A stretch of DNA of 33,596 nt from an uncultured bacterium (GCA_903829325.1 CAIKPM010000015.1:1-33596); one strand, 5' to 3'; positions 12,260-20,214 are shown, counted from the first letter of the stretch. The notes: a model not told the origin generated them from the sequence alone. Translations and numbers: made by a program.

Positions 12260-12685
12260 TTATGCCTTCTCCAAAACTCTGCCCAGTAAAGAGCTCGCTA
12301 GTTCATCCGCTAGCGTATCCATCCGCTGGGAAGCCGCGTCAATTTCTTCAGCGACGATTGCTTGCGCTTTCGCAACGCGATCGTTTGCAAGTGCTGTTGC
12401 TCGGGCGGTGATAAGGGCAGCCTCATCGTTTGCCTCGGCACGCATTTGCGCAAAATATTCTTCTATTGCGCGCCGATTGGCAAGCTTTTGTTGCTCTCCG
12501 TGCGCTTTGACTGCTGCAAGATCGTGGAGAGCGGCAGTATATTCTGACTGGATACTATCGATGTGCGCACGGCGCGCAATAATCGCTCGACGGACCACAC
12601 GCAAAAAGACCAACTCGAGAATGAGGTAAAATACCGCAAAGTTGATGAGCTGAATCCAGAACGTGCCGTCGAGCGAAAGAAACAT
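12260..12685 (-). CDS. F1Fo ATP synthase b-type subunit (b' candidate)
   Basis: 141 residues. A very short N-terminus leads into one membrane helix (WIQLINFAVFYLILELVFL), then RRAIIARRAHIDSIQSEY, the membrane-exit segment of b' proteins, and a coiled coil with many Ala residues to the C-terminus. It starts at ATG 12685, 12 bases after the atpE stop; the gap holds AGGGAACGGCAGG, a plausible Shine-Dalgarno region. The compact N-terminus and short length fit b' better than b. Confidence 0.85.
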   Translation of the reverse strand: MFLSLDGTFWIQLINFAVFYLILELVFLRVVRRAIIARRAHIDSIQSEYTAALHDLAAVKAHGEQQKLANRRAIEEYFAQMRAEANDEAALITARATALANDRVAKAQAIVAEEIDAASQRMDTLADELASSLLGRVLEKA

Positions 12686-12697
12686 GCCTGCCGTTCC

Positions 12698-12988
12698 CTA
12701 GTGGTGCGCGCCAGCGATGACCGTTGGGATCACTACTTGGGCTTGAGCAACGACGAAGAAGAGATAGCAAGCTAAGCCGAGTCCGATAACCGGGAACGCT
12801 TCCAAGACGCCGATACCGACAAACATAAACTTCAGGATATTGCCCTCGGCTTCGGGTTGCCGGGCAATGGCTTCCACCGCGCGTGAAGCAACAATACCAT
12901 CACCGATCGCGGAACCAAACGCGACCGCGGCAATGATGAGGGCAAAGCCGACGATAACTGCCGACAAAATCTGGTACTCTGAGCTCAA
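12698..12988 (-). CDS. atpE: F1Fo ATP synthase c subunit
   Basis: Proteolipid of the Fo rotor ring, 96 residues with two membrane helices. Helix 1 contains FGSAIGDGIVASRAVEAIAR, then the polar loop RQPEAEG, then helix 2 with the ion-binding Glu in GVLEAFPVIGLG. The Glu is followed by Ala, and Asp takes the place of the sodium-ligand Gln in helix 1, which points to proton rather than sodium coupling (inference). The start is TTG at 12988: a nearby ATG at 12996 is out of frame and hits a stop at once. AAAGG lies about 11 bases ahead. Confidence 0.95.
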   Translation of the reverse strand: MSSEYQILSAVIVGFALIIAAVAFGSAIGDGIVASRAVEAIARQPEAEGNILKFMFVGIGVLEAFPVIGLGLACYLFFVVAQAQVVIPTVIAGAHH

Positions 12989-13054
12989 GACAACATAGCC
13001 TTTCTAGATGGGGAAAAAACGATAAGGTCGCGCTCAACGTTTACATTGCACATT

Positions 13055-13789
13055 CTAGTGCTCCTCTGCAACCGCGCTCGACATGTAGACGATCGTCAAT
13101 AGCGTGAAGACGAATGCCTGAAGTCCGCCGACGAAAAAGTTGAAGAATTGCAGCAAGAACGGAAAAACAGCTGCGGCAATTGAGAGGTTAAACGTCCCGA
13201 CAACAATGTGGGAACTGATGATCGATGCCACTACGAATAGGAGTAGCTCGCCAACGAAGATGTTGAAAAATAGTCGCAGTGCTAGCGTCGCTGGACGTAA
13301 GATCTCTTCAACGATGTTCAATGGCAACAAATACGGAAATGGCTGAATCAGGTGCTTGAAGCTGCCAAATCCTTTGCGAGTTATCCCAACGATTTGAATC
13401 AGGACAAAGACTACTATCGCTAGCGCTGTTGTCGTATTCAGGTCAGCAGTTGGCGAGCCCCCAAAAGGCAGGCCCAGCTGCTTGAGCGGCATGAAGCCGA
13501 CTTGGTTGAGCAAGAAGATGAAGAAAAAGATCGCGACAAACAAGGGGACAAAAGGCTCGCCATTACGGCCTAAGGTGCCTACCGCTAGATCGGCGAGGTA
13601 CTCGGTCGTGCCCTCAAACGTCGCTTGCAGCTTGGTGACGTTCTTGCCTTTGCCGTACGAGGCGCCGATGAACGCAAAAAAAACAAGCGCAAGGAGCATG
13701 ACGATCCAGGTTGTCAGGAGCACATCTGCATGAACTTCGCCGACATACGGCCAGTTCCAGACCGGATGAGAGCCGATCTCTTCTTTCAC
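13055..13789 (-). CDS. atpB: F1Fo ATP synthase a subunit
   Basis: Proton half-channel subunit in the membrane, 244 residues with at least five membrane helices. The essential Arg is in LALRLFFNIFVGELL and is preceded by PLNIVEEILRP; the C-terminal helix QAFVFTLLTIVYMSSA also fits. The frame is open to an ATG at 13882, but that would overlap the upstream gene by 97 bases with unlikely sequence. GTG at 13789 is preferred: it follows GGGGA at a good distance, overlaps the upstream stop as GTGA, and gives a typical N-terminus (KEEIGSHPVWNW) before the first helix. A 66-base gap separates it from atpE. Confidence 0.95.
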   Translation of the reverse strand: MKEEIGSHPVWNWPYVGEVHADVLLTTWIVMLLALVFFAFIGASYGKGKNVTKLQATFEGTTEYLADLAVGTLGRNGEPFVPLFVAIFFFIFLLNQVGFMPLKQLGLPFGGSPTADLNTTTALAIVVFVLIQIVGITRKGFGSFKHLIQPFPYLLPLNIVEEILRPATLALRLFFNIFVGELLLFVVASIISSHIVVGTFNLSIAAAVFPFLLQFFNFFVGGLQAFVFTLLTIVYMSSAVAEEH

Positions 13790-14226
13790 GTTTTCCCCGT
13801 TCGATAGCGGTATTGGAGTTCGAATACATACAAGCACAGCGGTAAGAAGATGCCGCTGAGGGTCACGGCCATTGCCCACCAAGGGCTCCAGAAGGTCGTG
13901 ATGACGGGTACCACCGCCATGATGATCAGTCGTTGAAGACTGTCTGAAGTCCGACGGGCCCGACCAGTCTTGCGACTGAGAAAGCGCTCGTTCCCCCGCA
14001 TCATCAGGAGCATATTGCCAACGCCGACGAGCCCGCCTAGTTCTAAATCAAGGGCGAGAGCCGGATATCGCAGCCACAAAAGCAAGGCCAGCGATGACAC
14101 CAACAATACGGAACGCCAGCCAATGATTCGCTTCATCTCAAGGTAAGAAGCCAACCCGACCGCAGCGCGATCCGTATTAGAATCTGCTTCTGGGGAACCC
14201 TGCTCTCTGCTGGAATTCTGCGTCAT
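13786..14226 (-). CDS. Small membrane protein, AtpI-like (ATP synthase operon leader)
   Basis: 146 residues with a hydrophilic N-terminus and about four predicted membrane helices: WRSVLLVSSLALLLWL, LGGLVGVGNMLLMM, LIIMAVVPVITTFW and WAMAVTLSGIFLPLCLYVF. It is the first gene of the ATP synthase operon and overlaps atpB by four bases (GTGA). This is the usual place of atpI/uncI, which helps c-ring or magnesium handling in some bacteria. Sequence similarity to AtpI is weak by eye, so the name rests on position and topology. Confidence 0.7.
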   Translation of the reverse strand: MTQNSSREQGSPEADSNTDRAAVGLASYLEMKRIIGWRSVLLVSSLALLLWLRYPALALDLELGGLVGVGNMLLMMRGNERFLSRKTGRARRTSDSLQRLIIMAVVPVITTFWSPWWAMAVTLSGIFLPLCLYVFELQYRYRTGKT

Positions 14227-14333
14227 CTATGGTATACTTCGCCTAGATAATCTCTCACAGCGTTGCTCTTTCTTTAATCTGTAGCGTCCTCAATTTTTTC
14301 AAAGCTCTTCTATCAAAGTTTGTGTGAATTTAT
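14227..14333. promoter_or_regulatory. Divergent intergenic region ahead of the ATP synthase operon
   Basis: This 107-base AT-rich stretch must drive the ATP synthase operon leftwards and the small acidic protein rightwards. Neither flanking ATG has a convincing Shine-Dalgarno site. On the minus strand TTGAAA (complement of 14302-14307) is a possible -35 box, but I see no strong -10 at the right spacing. Confidence 0.3.
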
Positions 14334-14663
14334 ATGATACCAGGAATAAATACAATCGGGCAGCCCAGCCTTCTTCCAGGCTTAGGCCAGTATAATGATG
14401 CCGTTGCTGATGCTGGTGGGCTCGGCATGGGCACCTTGTCTCCCGGGTTGTCTCAAGGTGGGATAGCTCCGTTGACCAGCTATCCTTTCAGTTATCCGAC
14501 AACGTATGGAGAAGGCTCCCTTTGGCAAAATCCCCAGTCAACCGGGCTGTCGCCGTCTAGCCTGTTCCCCTCCAGCACGACGCAGGCGCCGACCAATGTG
14601 TCGGCTGTGGCAGCGGCCGATGATGGAGCGGCTGATGACGATGATGACGGTGGCGCTGTCTAG
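14334..14663 (+). CDS. Small Pro/Gly/Ser-rich protein with acidic tail, unknown
   Basis: 109 residues of low complexity, rich in Gly, Pro, Ser, Leu and Tyr, ending in a run of Asp (ADDDDDGG). There is no signal peptide or membrane helix. I recognise no domain. The composition and a shared NPQST segment (residues 66-70 here, 51-55 there) recall the N-terminal 130 residues of the large repeat protein at 30529; the match is short and may be chance. No Shine-Dalgarno site precedes the ATG. A real gene is supported by its position between the divergent operon and the next plus-strand gene and by the uninterrupted frame, but the evidence is limited. Confidence 0.55.
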   Translation: MIPGINTIGQPSLLPGLGQYNDAVADAGGLGMGTLSPGLSQGGIAPLTSYPFSYPTTYGEGSLWQNPQSTGLSPSSLFPSSTTQAPTNVSAVAAADDGAADDDDDGGAV

Positions 14664-14712
14664 CGTCTAGCCCTGCGGGGGTTCCGTCACACGCTTAGAA
14701 TCATCTTGGGTG

Positions 14713-15852
14713 ATGAAGGTCGCGCGCATTCTTGGGATTGATATTTTTATCAATTTCAGTTGGTTATTCGTTTTTGCCCTTGTGGTCTGGTCTCTTGCCG
14801 GAAATATTGGCCCGTTGCACGCGCTCAAACTGGCTCCTGTCGCGCGGGCATTCTTGGCGATTGTAACCGCGAGCTTATTTTTCTTGAGTGTCTTGGTGCA
14901 CGAGCTTACTCATGCTCTCGTCGCACGGCGCTCTGGTATCCCCATTAGGGGGATTACGCTCTTTATTTTTGGCGGTGTTTCGCTGCTTGATTTTGAGCCG
15001 ACTGCTCCTCCACGGGAAGTCTGGCTTGCTGCTGTTGGCCCCTTGACCAGCGTGACCTTAGGCGTAGCTTTTGCAGCCCTGGCTCAGCGTGTCAGCATTC
15101 CACCTCATCACCTTATCACGGCGGTGCACGATTGGCGTGGCGGTTTTACGCTCGTTTTCGATTGTCTTGCGCGCTCAAATTATGCTTTGGCATTGTTTAA
15201 TCTCTTGCCAGCGTACCCGCTTGATGGCGGCCGCGTGTTGCACGCTCTCATCTGGAGGAGCACGGGCGATCAGCATCAGGCGACGAGCTATACGGTGATC
15301 GTCGGTCGGTCGATCGCGGCTTGCTTTCTCGCGCTGGGGATTTATTGGACCGTGACCGACGGTTTTGGCCTCGGGTTTTGGTTGACTTTGTTGGGCTGGT
15401 TTTTACTGCAAGCGGGTGAGGCCGAACGCGTGGTCGCGCGCGTGACCGAAGCATTGCGCGGGCATCAAGCCGCCGAGTTAGCGCAACCCCCGGCGGTGCA
15501 GGTTCGCGCTGATCAGACCGCCGCAACTGCGCTCAACGACCTGTTGAATGCCCACGTGCATGCGGCTCCTGTCTTTGTGGGAGAGCGTTTGATCGGTATT
15601 GTCACCTTGCAAAGCCTGGTGCGAGTGGCGGATCCGGCAGTTGCCTACGTGACCACGGCGATGACGAAAATTACCGAAGTCACGACGATTTCCGGCGATT
15701 GTGAAGCGGTTGATGTGACTCGCCAATTTGCCCACGGGGGCCCGCCCTTGCTGCCTGTGCTCGACGTCGACGGCGAGGTTCTGGGCTTTATTACCCGCGA
15801 GATTGTGCTCTCGTGGATGATGAAAGACCCTCTTGTAGAGGCGCCTCTATAA
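14713..15852 (+). CDS. Site-2 protease (M50) family zinc metalloprotease with CBS domains
   Basis: 379 residues. Intramembrane protease of the M50/Rip type: FINFSWLFVFALVVWSLAG is the first helix, the zinc motif is HELTH (His63, Glu64, His67) in FLSVLVHELTHALVARRSG, and the third zinc ligand is Asp171 in ALFNLLPAYPLDGGRVLHAL. Further membrane helices run to about residue 235. The C-terminus (about 255 to 375) is a CBS pair, with APVFVGERLIGIVTLQSLVR and LLPVLDVDGEVLGFITRE, which may sense adenine nucleotides. Substrates of such proteases are usually membrane-bound regulators; none is evident here. The frame also allows GTG at 14710. The last six bases overlap convergent recR. Confidence 0.93.
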   Translation: MKVARILGIDIFINFSWLFVFALVVWSLAGNIGPLHALKLAPVARAFLAIVTASLFFLSVLVHELTHALVARRSGIPIRGITLFIFGGVSLLDFEPTAPPREVWLAAVGPLTSVTLGVAFAALAQRVSIPPHHLITAVHDWRGGFTLVFDCLARSNYALALFNLLPAYPLDGGRVLHALIWRSTGDQHQATSYTVIVGRSIAACFLALGIYWTVTDGFGLGFWLTLLGWFLLQAGEAERVVARVTEALRGHQAAELAQPPAVQVRADQTAATALNDLLNAHVHAAPVFVGERLIGIVTLQSLVRVADPAVAYVTTAMTKITEVTTISGDCEAVDVTRQFAHGGPPLLPVLDVDGEVLGFITREIVLSWMMKDPLVEAPL

Positions 15853-16449
15853 CGTACGACGGCCTTCCATCGCTCGAGCGAGGGTAAGGTCATCGGCATA
15901 ATCGAGGTCGCCACCGATAGGAAGGCCGTACGCTAAGCGCGAGACGATGACGCCACTGGGAGCAATCAGCCGCGAGAGATACAGCGCGGTTGCTTCACCT
16001 TCGGCATTGGGATTCGTCGCCACGATGACTTCGTTCAGCTTTTCGGTGCTCAGGCGGGTTAGGAGCTCTTTGATTCGCAGTTGGTTGGGGCCAACTCCGT
16101 CCATAGGCGAAATAACCCCGCCCAGGACATGGTACAAGCCGCGATACGCGCCACTGCGTTCAATCGTAAAAATATCACGCGGCTCGGCGACGACACACAC
16201 CAGGCTCTGGTCGCGCTTGGGATCCGAGCACGTTGCACAAGGGTCACTCTCGGTCACCGCAAAGCAGCGGCCACACAAGCGCACGCGATCTTTGATGGCG
16301 ACAATAGCATCGGCAAGGGCGAGCGCTTGTTCTCGGGATTGTTGGATCAAGTGGAACGTCAGTCGGGCAGCTGTTTTTGGCCCGATCGTGGGAAGTTTAC
16401 TGAGCTCGTTGATGAGGCTGGAGACTGGCCCCGCTAGTTCATTTCGAAT
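15847..16449 (-). CDS. recR: Recombination mediator RecR, with apparent non-canonical ATT start
   Basis: Works with RecF and RecO to load RecA on gapped DNA. The C4 zinc finger is CGRC...CATC (Cys59, 62, 71, 74 counted from 16449), followed by a Toprim domain (VCVVAEPRDIFTIERSGAY, ATNPNAEGEATALYLSRLI). The first conventional start is TTG at 16350, which would give only 167 residues and remove the helix-hairpin-helix. In-frame sequence upstream still encodes LINELSKLPTIGPKTAARLT, the conserved RecR N-terminus, so translation must start earlier. Between 16350 and the in-frame stop at 16506 there is no ATG, GTG or TTG. ATT at 16449 (or ATC at 16452), just after the ybaB stop, gives 200 residues, the normal length. 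A sequence error or frameshift is the alternative. Confidence 0.9.
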   Translation of the reverse strand: MRNELAGPVSSLINELSKLPTIGPKTAARLTFHLIQQSREQALALADAIVAIKDRVRLCGRCFAVTESDPCATCSDPKRDQSLVCVVAEPRDIFTIERSGAYRGLYHVLGGVISPMDGVGPNQLRIKELLTRLSTEKLNEVIVATNPNAEGEATALYLSRLIAPSGVIVSRLAYGLPIGGDLDYADDLTLARAMEGRRTL

Positions 16450-16454
16450 GATCG

Positions 16455-16766
16455 TTACATGAGGTCCGGCAGATCCATGCCGCCGGTCACTTCGTTCATG
16501 CGCTCAGCGGTCGCGTCTTGTAGCTGAGTGAGCGCGTCATTGATGGCGATCTTCAATAAATCTTCGAGCAGTTCAATTTCTTCTGGATCGACGACGGCGG
16601 GGGAAATTCGTACGGCGCGGACTTGTTGATCGCCACCAATCTCAACCTGAACCGATTCCCCCGCGGCATATCCAACCACGACCATCGCGGCGATATCTTC
16701 TTGAGCGCGTTGGACCTCTTCTTGGACTCGGCGAATTTGTTCTCTGAGTTGCTGTGGGTTGAGCAT
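16455..16766 (-). CDS. ybaB: YbaB/EbfC nucleoid-associated protein
   Basis: 103 residues; a small dimeric DNA-binding protein nearly always encoded between dnaX and recR. The N-terminal coiled coil (QLREQIRRVQEEVQRAQEDI), the glycine-containing strand AGESVQVEIGGDQQVRAVRI, the DPEEIELLEDLLKIAINDAL helix and the TGGMDLPDLM end are typical. It begins four bases after the dnaX stop and its own stop is followed immediately by the apparent recR start. Confidence 0.93.
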   Translation of the reverse strand: MLNPQQLREQIRRVQEEVQRAQEDIAAMVVVGYAAGESVQVEIGGDQQVRAVRISPAVVDPEEIELLEDLLKIAINDALTQLQDATAERMNEVTGGMDLPDLM

Positions 16767-16769
16767 CTG

Positions 16770-18380
16770 TTATCCTTCTCCCGTATCGCCGAGACGTTGT
16801 AGCGCATAATCAAGCAGGCCGAGATCGTCTTGAGTCGTCTTTCCCGCGTCCGACCTCTGATTCGAACGAGTGGAAGCGCTTCCTACAAGAATCTTTGCCT
16901 TGCACGCATGACCAAAGACCGCTTGCATCGCCTGTTCGAGTACGGCTTGTCGATCGCGCAGAAAGCCAGCGTTGAATTCATCGGCAACGCGGACCGAGAT
17001 GGTGTCGTCGCTCACTGACTCGACCTCGGTGCGCGAAAGGGGGCCGCGCAACGAAGCGATCGCGCTTTCGGCGCGCGCCCTAACGCCCGGCCAGAGCGCG
17101 CGGACCTTTTGCAGCGTTAAGCTATCGGTGCTCGGTTCGCTCGGAGTCGGGCTAGGTGGTTGCGCTGGCTTCGTCGTTTTCGCCGCTGGTGCTGGTGCTG
17201 GTGCTGGTGCTGGTGCGGGGAGGGGTTTCGCTGGCGGCTGGCCTGTTGCGCGGCCTTCTTCGAGGAGTTGGACCCGCGCGGCGAGTGCTTCGAGCGTCGG
17301 GTCTTCACCTTGCAGAGTGAGGCGGAGCATCGCGGATTCCAGTTCGAGTCGCGGGTTGCCGCTCAAACGCGCACTTGCCAATGCGTCGCTGAGCAATCTC
17401 AATGCGCGCAGCGCGCGTACTTGGGGCAGCTGGGTAGCGCGGGCGGATGCCTGCTCCGCGTCACTCGCGACTAGGTCTCGTGCCAAGAGGTTCGGATCGA
17501 TGCGGGCGATGACGACATTGCGGATTTCGCCAATCAGGCTGCGGATGAGATTGGTGAGGTCGGTTCCAGCTTCCGCAGCTGTTTCTATCCCGTGCAAGAC
17601 GCCGACGGCATCTTGTGCGACAAAGGCGTCCAAGATCGCGCGGGCAGACATTTGGCCGCTTGCGCCAAAGGCCGTATCAATCGTGGCGAGATCAATGCAG
17701 CCTTCTGCGAAGGAGGATGCTTGCTCGAGCATCGTGAGCGCATCGCGCAGGCCGCCATCGGCACGGTAGGCGATCGCGTTCAGGGCATCGTCGTTGATGG
17801 CGATGCCTTCCGCTTGAGCGATGTGCCGCATGCGATCGAGCATAATCGGGATCGTGATGCGTCGGAAGGCGTAGCGCTGGCAACGCGAGAGAATCGTTAC
17901 CGGGAGCGATTCGGGAGCGGTGGTTGCTAAGATGAAAACCACGTGCTCAGGTGGCTCTTCGAGGGTTTTCAGAAACGCGTTGGCGCCTTCTTTGGTGAGC
18001 ATATGTGCTTCGTCGACGATGTACACTTTTTTGCGCATCGTCGCAGGGGCGAATTTGACGGACTCGCGCAGCGCGCGAATCTCATCTATGCCTCGATTAC
18101 TTGCTGCGTCGATCTCTACGACATCGAGGGCGTTGCCTGCGAGAATCGCCTCACAATGTATGCAGGTGTTATCGGGATTGGGGGTCGGACCGTGTTCGCA
18201 ATTAATGCAGCGAGCCATGATTTTTGCGGCTGAGGTCTTGCCTGATCCGCGTGGGCCCGAAAAAAGGTAAGCATGAACGAGACGATCGGAGAGCAAGGCC
18301 TGTGACAAGGTGCGAACGACGGTATCTTGACCGACGAGATCGGTAAATGTCGCAGGTCGCCATTTTCGATAGAGAGACAC
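16770..18380 (-). CDS. dnaX: DNA polymerase III subunit gamma/tau
   Basis: Clamp-loader ATPase, 536 residues. The N-terminus SLYRKWRPATFTDLVGQ is classic; Walker A is GPRGSGKTS (Lys48), the zinc module is Cys57, 60, 72 and 75, and YIVDEAHML is Walker B. Domain III runs to about 360, then a low-complexity Ala/Pro linker (about 385 to 405) leads into a short tau-like C-terminal domain (TLQKVRALWPGVRARAESAI). The start is GTG at 18380. I looked for an A6G slippery site that could make a short gamma form and did not find one. It heads the dnaX-ybaB-recR operon and is divergent from recQ. Confidence 0.96.
   Translation of the reverse strand: MSLYRKWRPATFTDLVGQDTVVRTLSQALLSDRLVHAYLFSGPRGSGKTSAAKIMARCINCEHGPTPNPDNTCIHCEAILAGNALDVVEIDAASNRGIDEIRALRESVKFAPATMRKKVYIVDEAHMLTKEGANAFLKTLEEPPEHVVFILATTAPESLPVTILSRCQRYAFRRITIPIMLDRMRHIAQAEGIAINDDALNAIAYRADGGLRDALTMLEQASSFAEGCIDLATIDTAFGASGQMSARAILDAFVAQDAVGVLHGIETAAEAGTDLTNLIRSLIGEIRNVVIARIDPNLLARDLVASDAEQASARATQLPQVRALRALRLLSDALASARLSGNPRLELESAMLRLTLQGEDPTLEALAARVQLLEEGRATGQPPAKPLPAPAPAPAPAPAAKTTKPAQPPSPTPSEPSTDSLTLQKVRALWPGVRARAESAIASLRGPLSRTEVESVSDDTISVRVADEFNAGFLRDRQAVLEQAMQAVFGHACKAKILVGSASTRSNQRSDAGKTTQDDLGLLDYALQRLGDTGEG
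17185..17214 (+). repeat. Hexanucleotide tandem repeat (GCTGGT x5) inside dnaX
   Basis: Five perfect copies of GCTGGT. On the dnaX strand they encode alternating Ala-Pro residues in the linker between clamp-loader domains and the tau tail. The unit is six bases, so copy-number slippage would lengthen or shorten the linker without breaking the frame. Confidence 0.95.
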
Positions 18381-18461
18381 AACCGTGTCCAGTTATCTTT
18401 GTGCTTCCTACTCCCCTACAGCAAGACTGTTTAAAGGGAAGGTGCGATGGGCACGCTTTTT

Positions 18462-18482
18462 CCAGCGGGATTTGCCCGCAGG
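18462..18482 (+). promoter_or_regulatory. Small hairpin in the recQ leader
   Basis: GCGGG and CCCGC form a five-base stem around ATTTG, flanked by CC/GG after an A-A mismatch. It lies 12 bases ahead of the recQ ribosome binding site and within the 125-base region shared with divergent dnaX. A regulatory role is possible but unproven. Confidence 0.25.
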
Positions 18483-18493
18483 TATTAGATGTA

Positions 18494-18497
18494 CGGA
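18494..18497 (+). promoter_or_regulatory. Ribosome binding site deciding the recQ start
   Basis: GGAG lies eight bases before the ATG at 18506. The frame is open further upstream to 18347, but that extension runs into divergent dnaX and has no RecQ-like sequence. Confidence 0.6.
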
Positions 18498-18505
18498 GTG
18501 TCCCT

Positions 18506-20170
18506 ATGGCAGTGACATCAACTCTTTTTGCGCCTCGTTCTCTTACCGTTGAACAGGCTTTGCGTCAGTATTTTGGGTTTTCGACTTTCCAGGCTGGTCA
18601 ACGTGAAGTAATCGATCAGGTGATGCAAGGGAAATCAACCTTAGCAATTTTAGCAACGGGAGCAGGGAAGAGTCTCTGTTATCAATTGCCGGCATTATTG
18701 TTGCCTGGCACGACAGTTGTCGTAAGTCCGCTCATCGCATTAATAAAAGATCAAGTTGACATACTGGCTGAACGTGGTATCGAGCATGTTGCTGCCTTGA
18801 ACTCAAGCCTGAGTGACGAACAAGAAGCGGCCGAATGTGCGCGGATTAGTACCGGCGAAATAAAATTACTGTATGTGACTCCTGAGAAATTCGAAGACCA
18901 GAGTTTTGTTGCGCTGTTATCGAGATTACATATTTCGCTCTTTGTCATCGACGAAGCGCATTGTATTAGCGCATGGGGACACGACTTTCGACCGGCTTAC
19001 CTGAGTTTAGATAAGGTAATACGGATGCTGCATGAGCCGACGGTGCTAGCCTTGACGGCAACTGCGACGCCATCGGTTCGCGAAGATATTCTTTCACAAC
19101 TAGGCATCCCGTTTGCCACGACGATTGTGCGTGGTTTTGACCGACCAAACCTTTGCTACGAGGTTTTCCGTGCAGACACCGAACGTGAGAAGCTTGATCA
19201 GCTGAAAAAAATGTTCCTCGGCGGATTAACTGGCCCTGGTATTATCTATACAGCGACGATTCGTAGCGCAAATGAGGTGCAGCGCGCATTGCACGAGTAC
19301 ACGGATTCTCCGGTGGCGCTGTATCATTCAAAGCTGCATAAGCAAGAACGGACGATCGTGCACGATCTCTTCGTGAATGAGTCTGTGCCCGTGGTGGTGG
19401 CAACGAATGCATTTGGGTTGGGTATCGACAAAGCGAATATTCGTTTTGTCATTCACTATGATTTACCCGGCTCGGTAGAGGCGTATACGCAAGAAGCTGG
19501 TCGTGCTGGTCGTGATGGCAACCCTGCGCGGTGTGTTTTGCTTTATCGCTTGAGTGATCGGCACGTGCAAAGTTATTTTCTTACCGGGAAGTACCCGACT
19601 GTTGAGGATGTGCAGAAAGTCTATGCAACGTTAGAACTATTCGCGCACCAAGATGGCGGTGTGTCTCTGGTGGATTTGCGCAAGATTTCTCAGCTGCCAT
19701 TGACGAAGCTCAAGGTCGTTATCGCTCTCTTGAAAAGAGCCGATTTTATCGTTGTCAAGGACCGCAGCCGCTATGAGCTTTCTGAATCGGCTCGTCAAAA
19801 AGATCAGCTCGTATTGAACCTGACAAATTATGCTACGAAGTACTCGTATGATCAAAGTAAATTAGCAATGATGCTGCAATATGCAGAAAATAGCAGCTGT
19901 CGTCGTCGGTTTATCCTCAATTATTTTGGCGAAGAGTATCCACGAATGCATTGTCAAGCGTGTGATAATTGCTTGCGTAAGCAAGCCGCTGGGGTGAGTA
20001 CTCACGTGCACGGCGCTACCCAACGGCCTGCTTTTCGGATTGCTGACAGCGTTACACATCGGACCTTTGGCCAAGGAACGGTTGAGCGCACCGAACGTGA
20101 TTTGGTGACGGTGCTTTTCCCCACGGTTGGTTACAAGACATTGCTCGAGACGGTGTTGACGAGTACGTAG
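18506..20170 (+). CDS. recQ: ATP-dependent DNA helicase RecQ with UvrD-type C-terminal domain
   Basis: 3'-5' SF2 helicase in recombination and fork repair, 554 residues from ATG 18506. It opens with YFGFSTFQAGQREVI (motif 0), Walker A TGAGKS (51-56), VIDEAHCISAWGHDFRPAY (DEAH at 149-152), TATATPSVREDI, VATNAFGLGIDKANIRFVIH and QEAGRAGRDGNP. The RQC zinc cysteines are present in SSCRRRFILNYFGE and CQACDNC. There is no HRDC domain. The last 45 residues (VTHRTFGQGTVERTERDLVT, then VLFPTVGYKTL) resemble the Tudor-like C-terminal module of UvrD/PcrA and of some actinobacterial RecQ proteins. Base composition is more AT-rich than in dnaX next door. Confidence 0.95.
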   Translation: MAVTSTLFAPRSLTVEQALRQYFGFSTFQAGQREVIDQVMQGKSTLAILATGAGKSLCYQLPALLLPGTTVVVSPLIALIKDQVDILAERGIEHVAALNSSLSDEQEAAECARISTGEIKLLYVTPEKFEDQSFVALLSRLHISLFVIDEAHCISAWGHDFRPAYLSLDKVIRMLHEPTVLALTATATPSVREDILSQLGIPFATTIVRGFDRPNLCYEVFRADTEREKLDQLKKMFLGGLTGPGIIYTATIRSANEVQRALHEYTDSPVALYHSKLHKQERTIVHDLFVNESVPVVVATNAFGLGIDKANIRFVIHYDLPGSVEAYTQEAGRAGRDGNPARCVLLYRLSDRHVQSYFLTGKYPTVEDVQKVYATLELFAHQDGGVSLVDLRKISQLPLTKLKVVIALLKRADFIVVKDRSRYELSESARQKDQLVLNLTNYATKYSYDQSKLAMMLQYAENSSCRRRFILNYFGEEYPRMHCQACDNCLRKQAAGVSTHVHGATQRPAFRIADSVTHRTFGQGTVERTERDLVTVLFPTVGYKTLLETVLTST

Positions 20171-20214
20171 TCTAGCGGATTTGCTCGGATTTATGTGGTA
20201 CCCGAAGCGACGTT

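Noticed and set aside
13790-13882. Longer N-terminus for AtpB from ATG 13882
   Set aside because: It would overlap the upstream gene by 97 bases; GTG 13789 has a Shine-Dalgarno site and a GTGA overlap.
16770-18380. Programmed frameshift in dnaX producing gamma
   Set aside because: No A6G-type slippery heptamer was seen in the coding strand.
18347-18505. Longer N-terminus for RecQ
   Set aside because: The extra 53 residues run antisense into dnaX, have no RecQ similarity, and GGAG marks ATG 18506.
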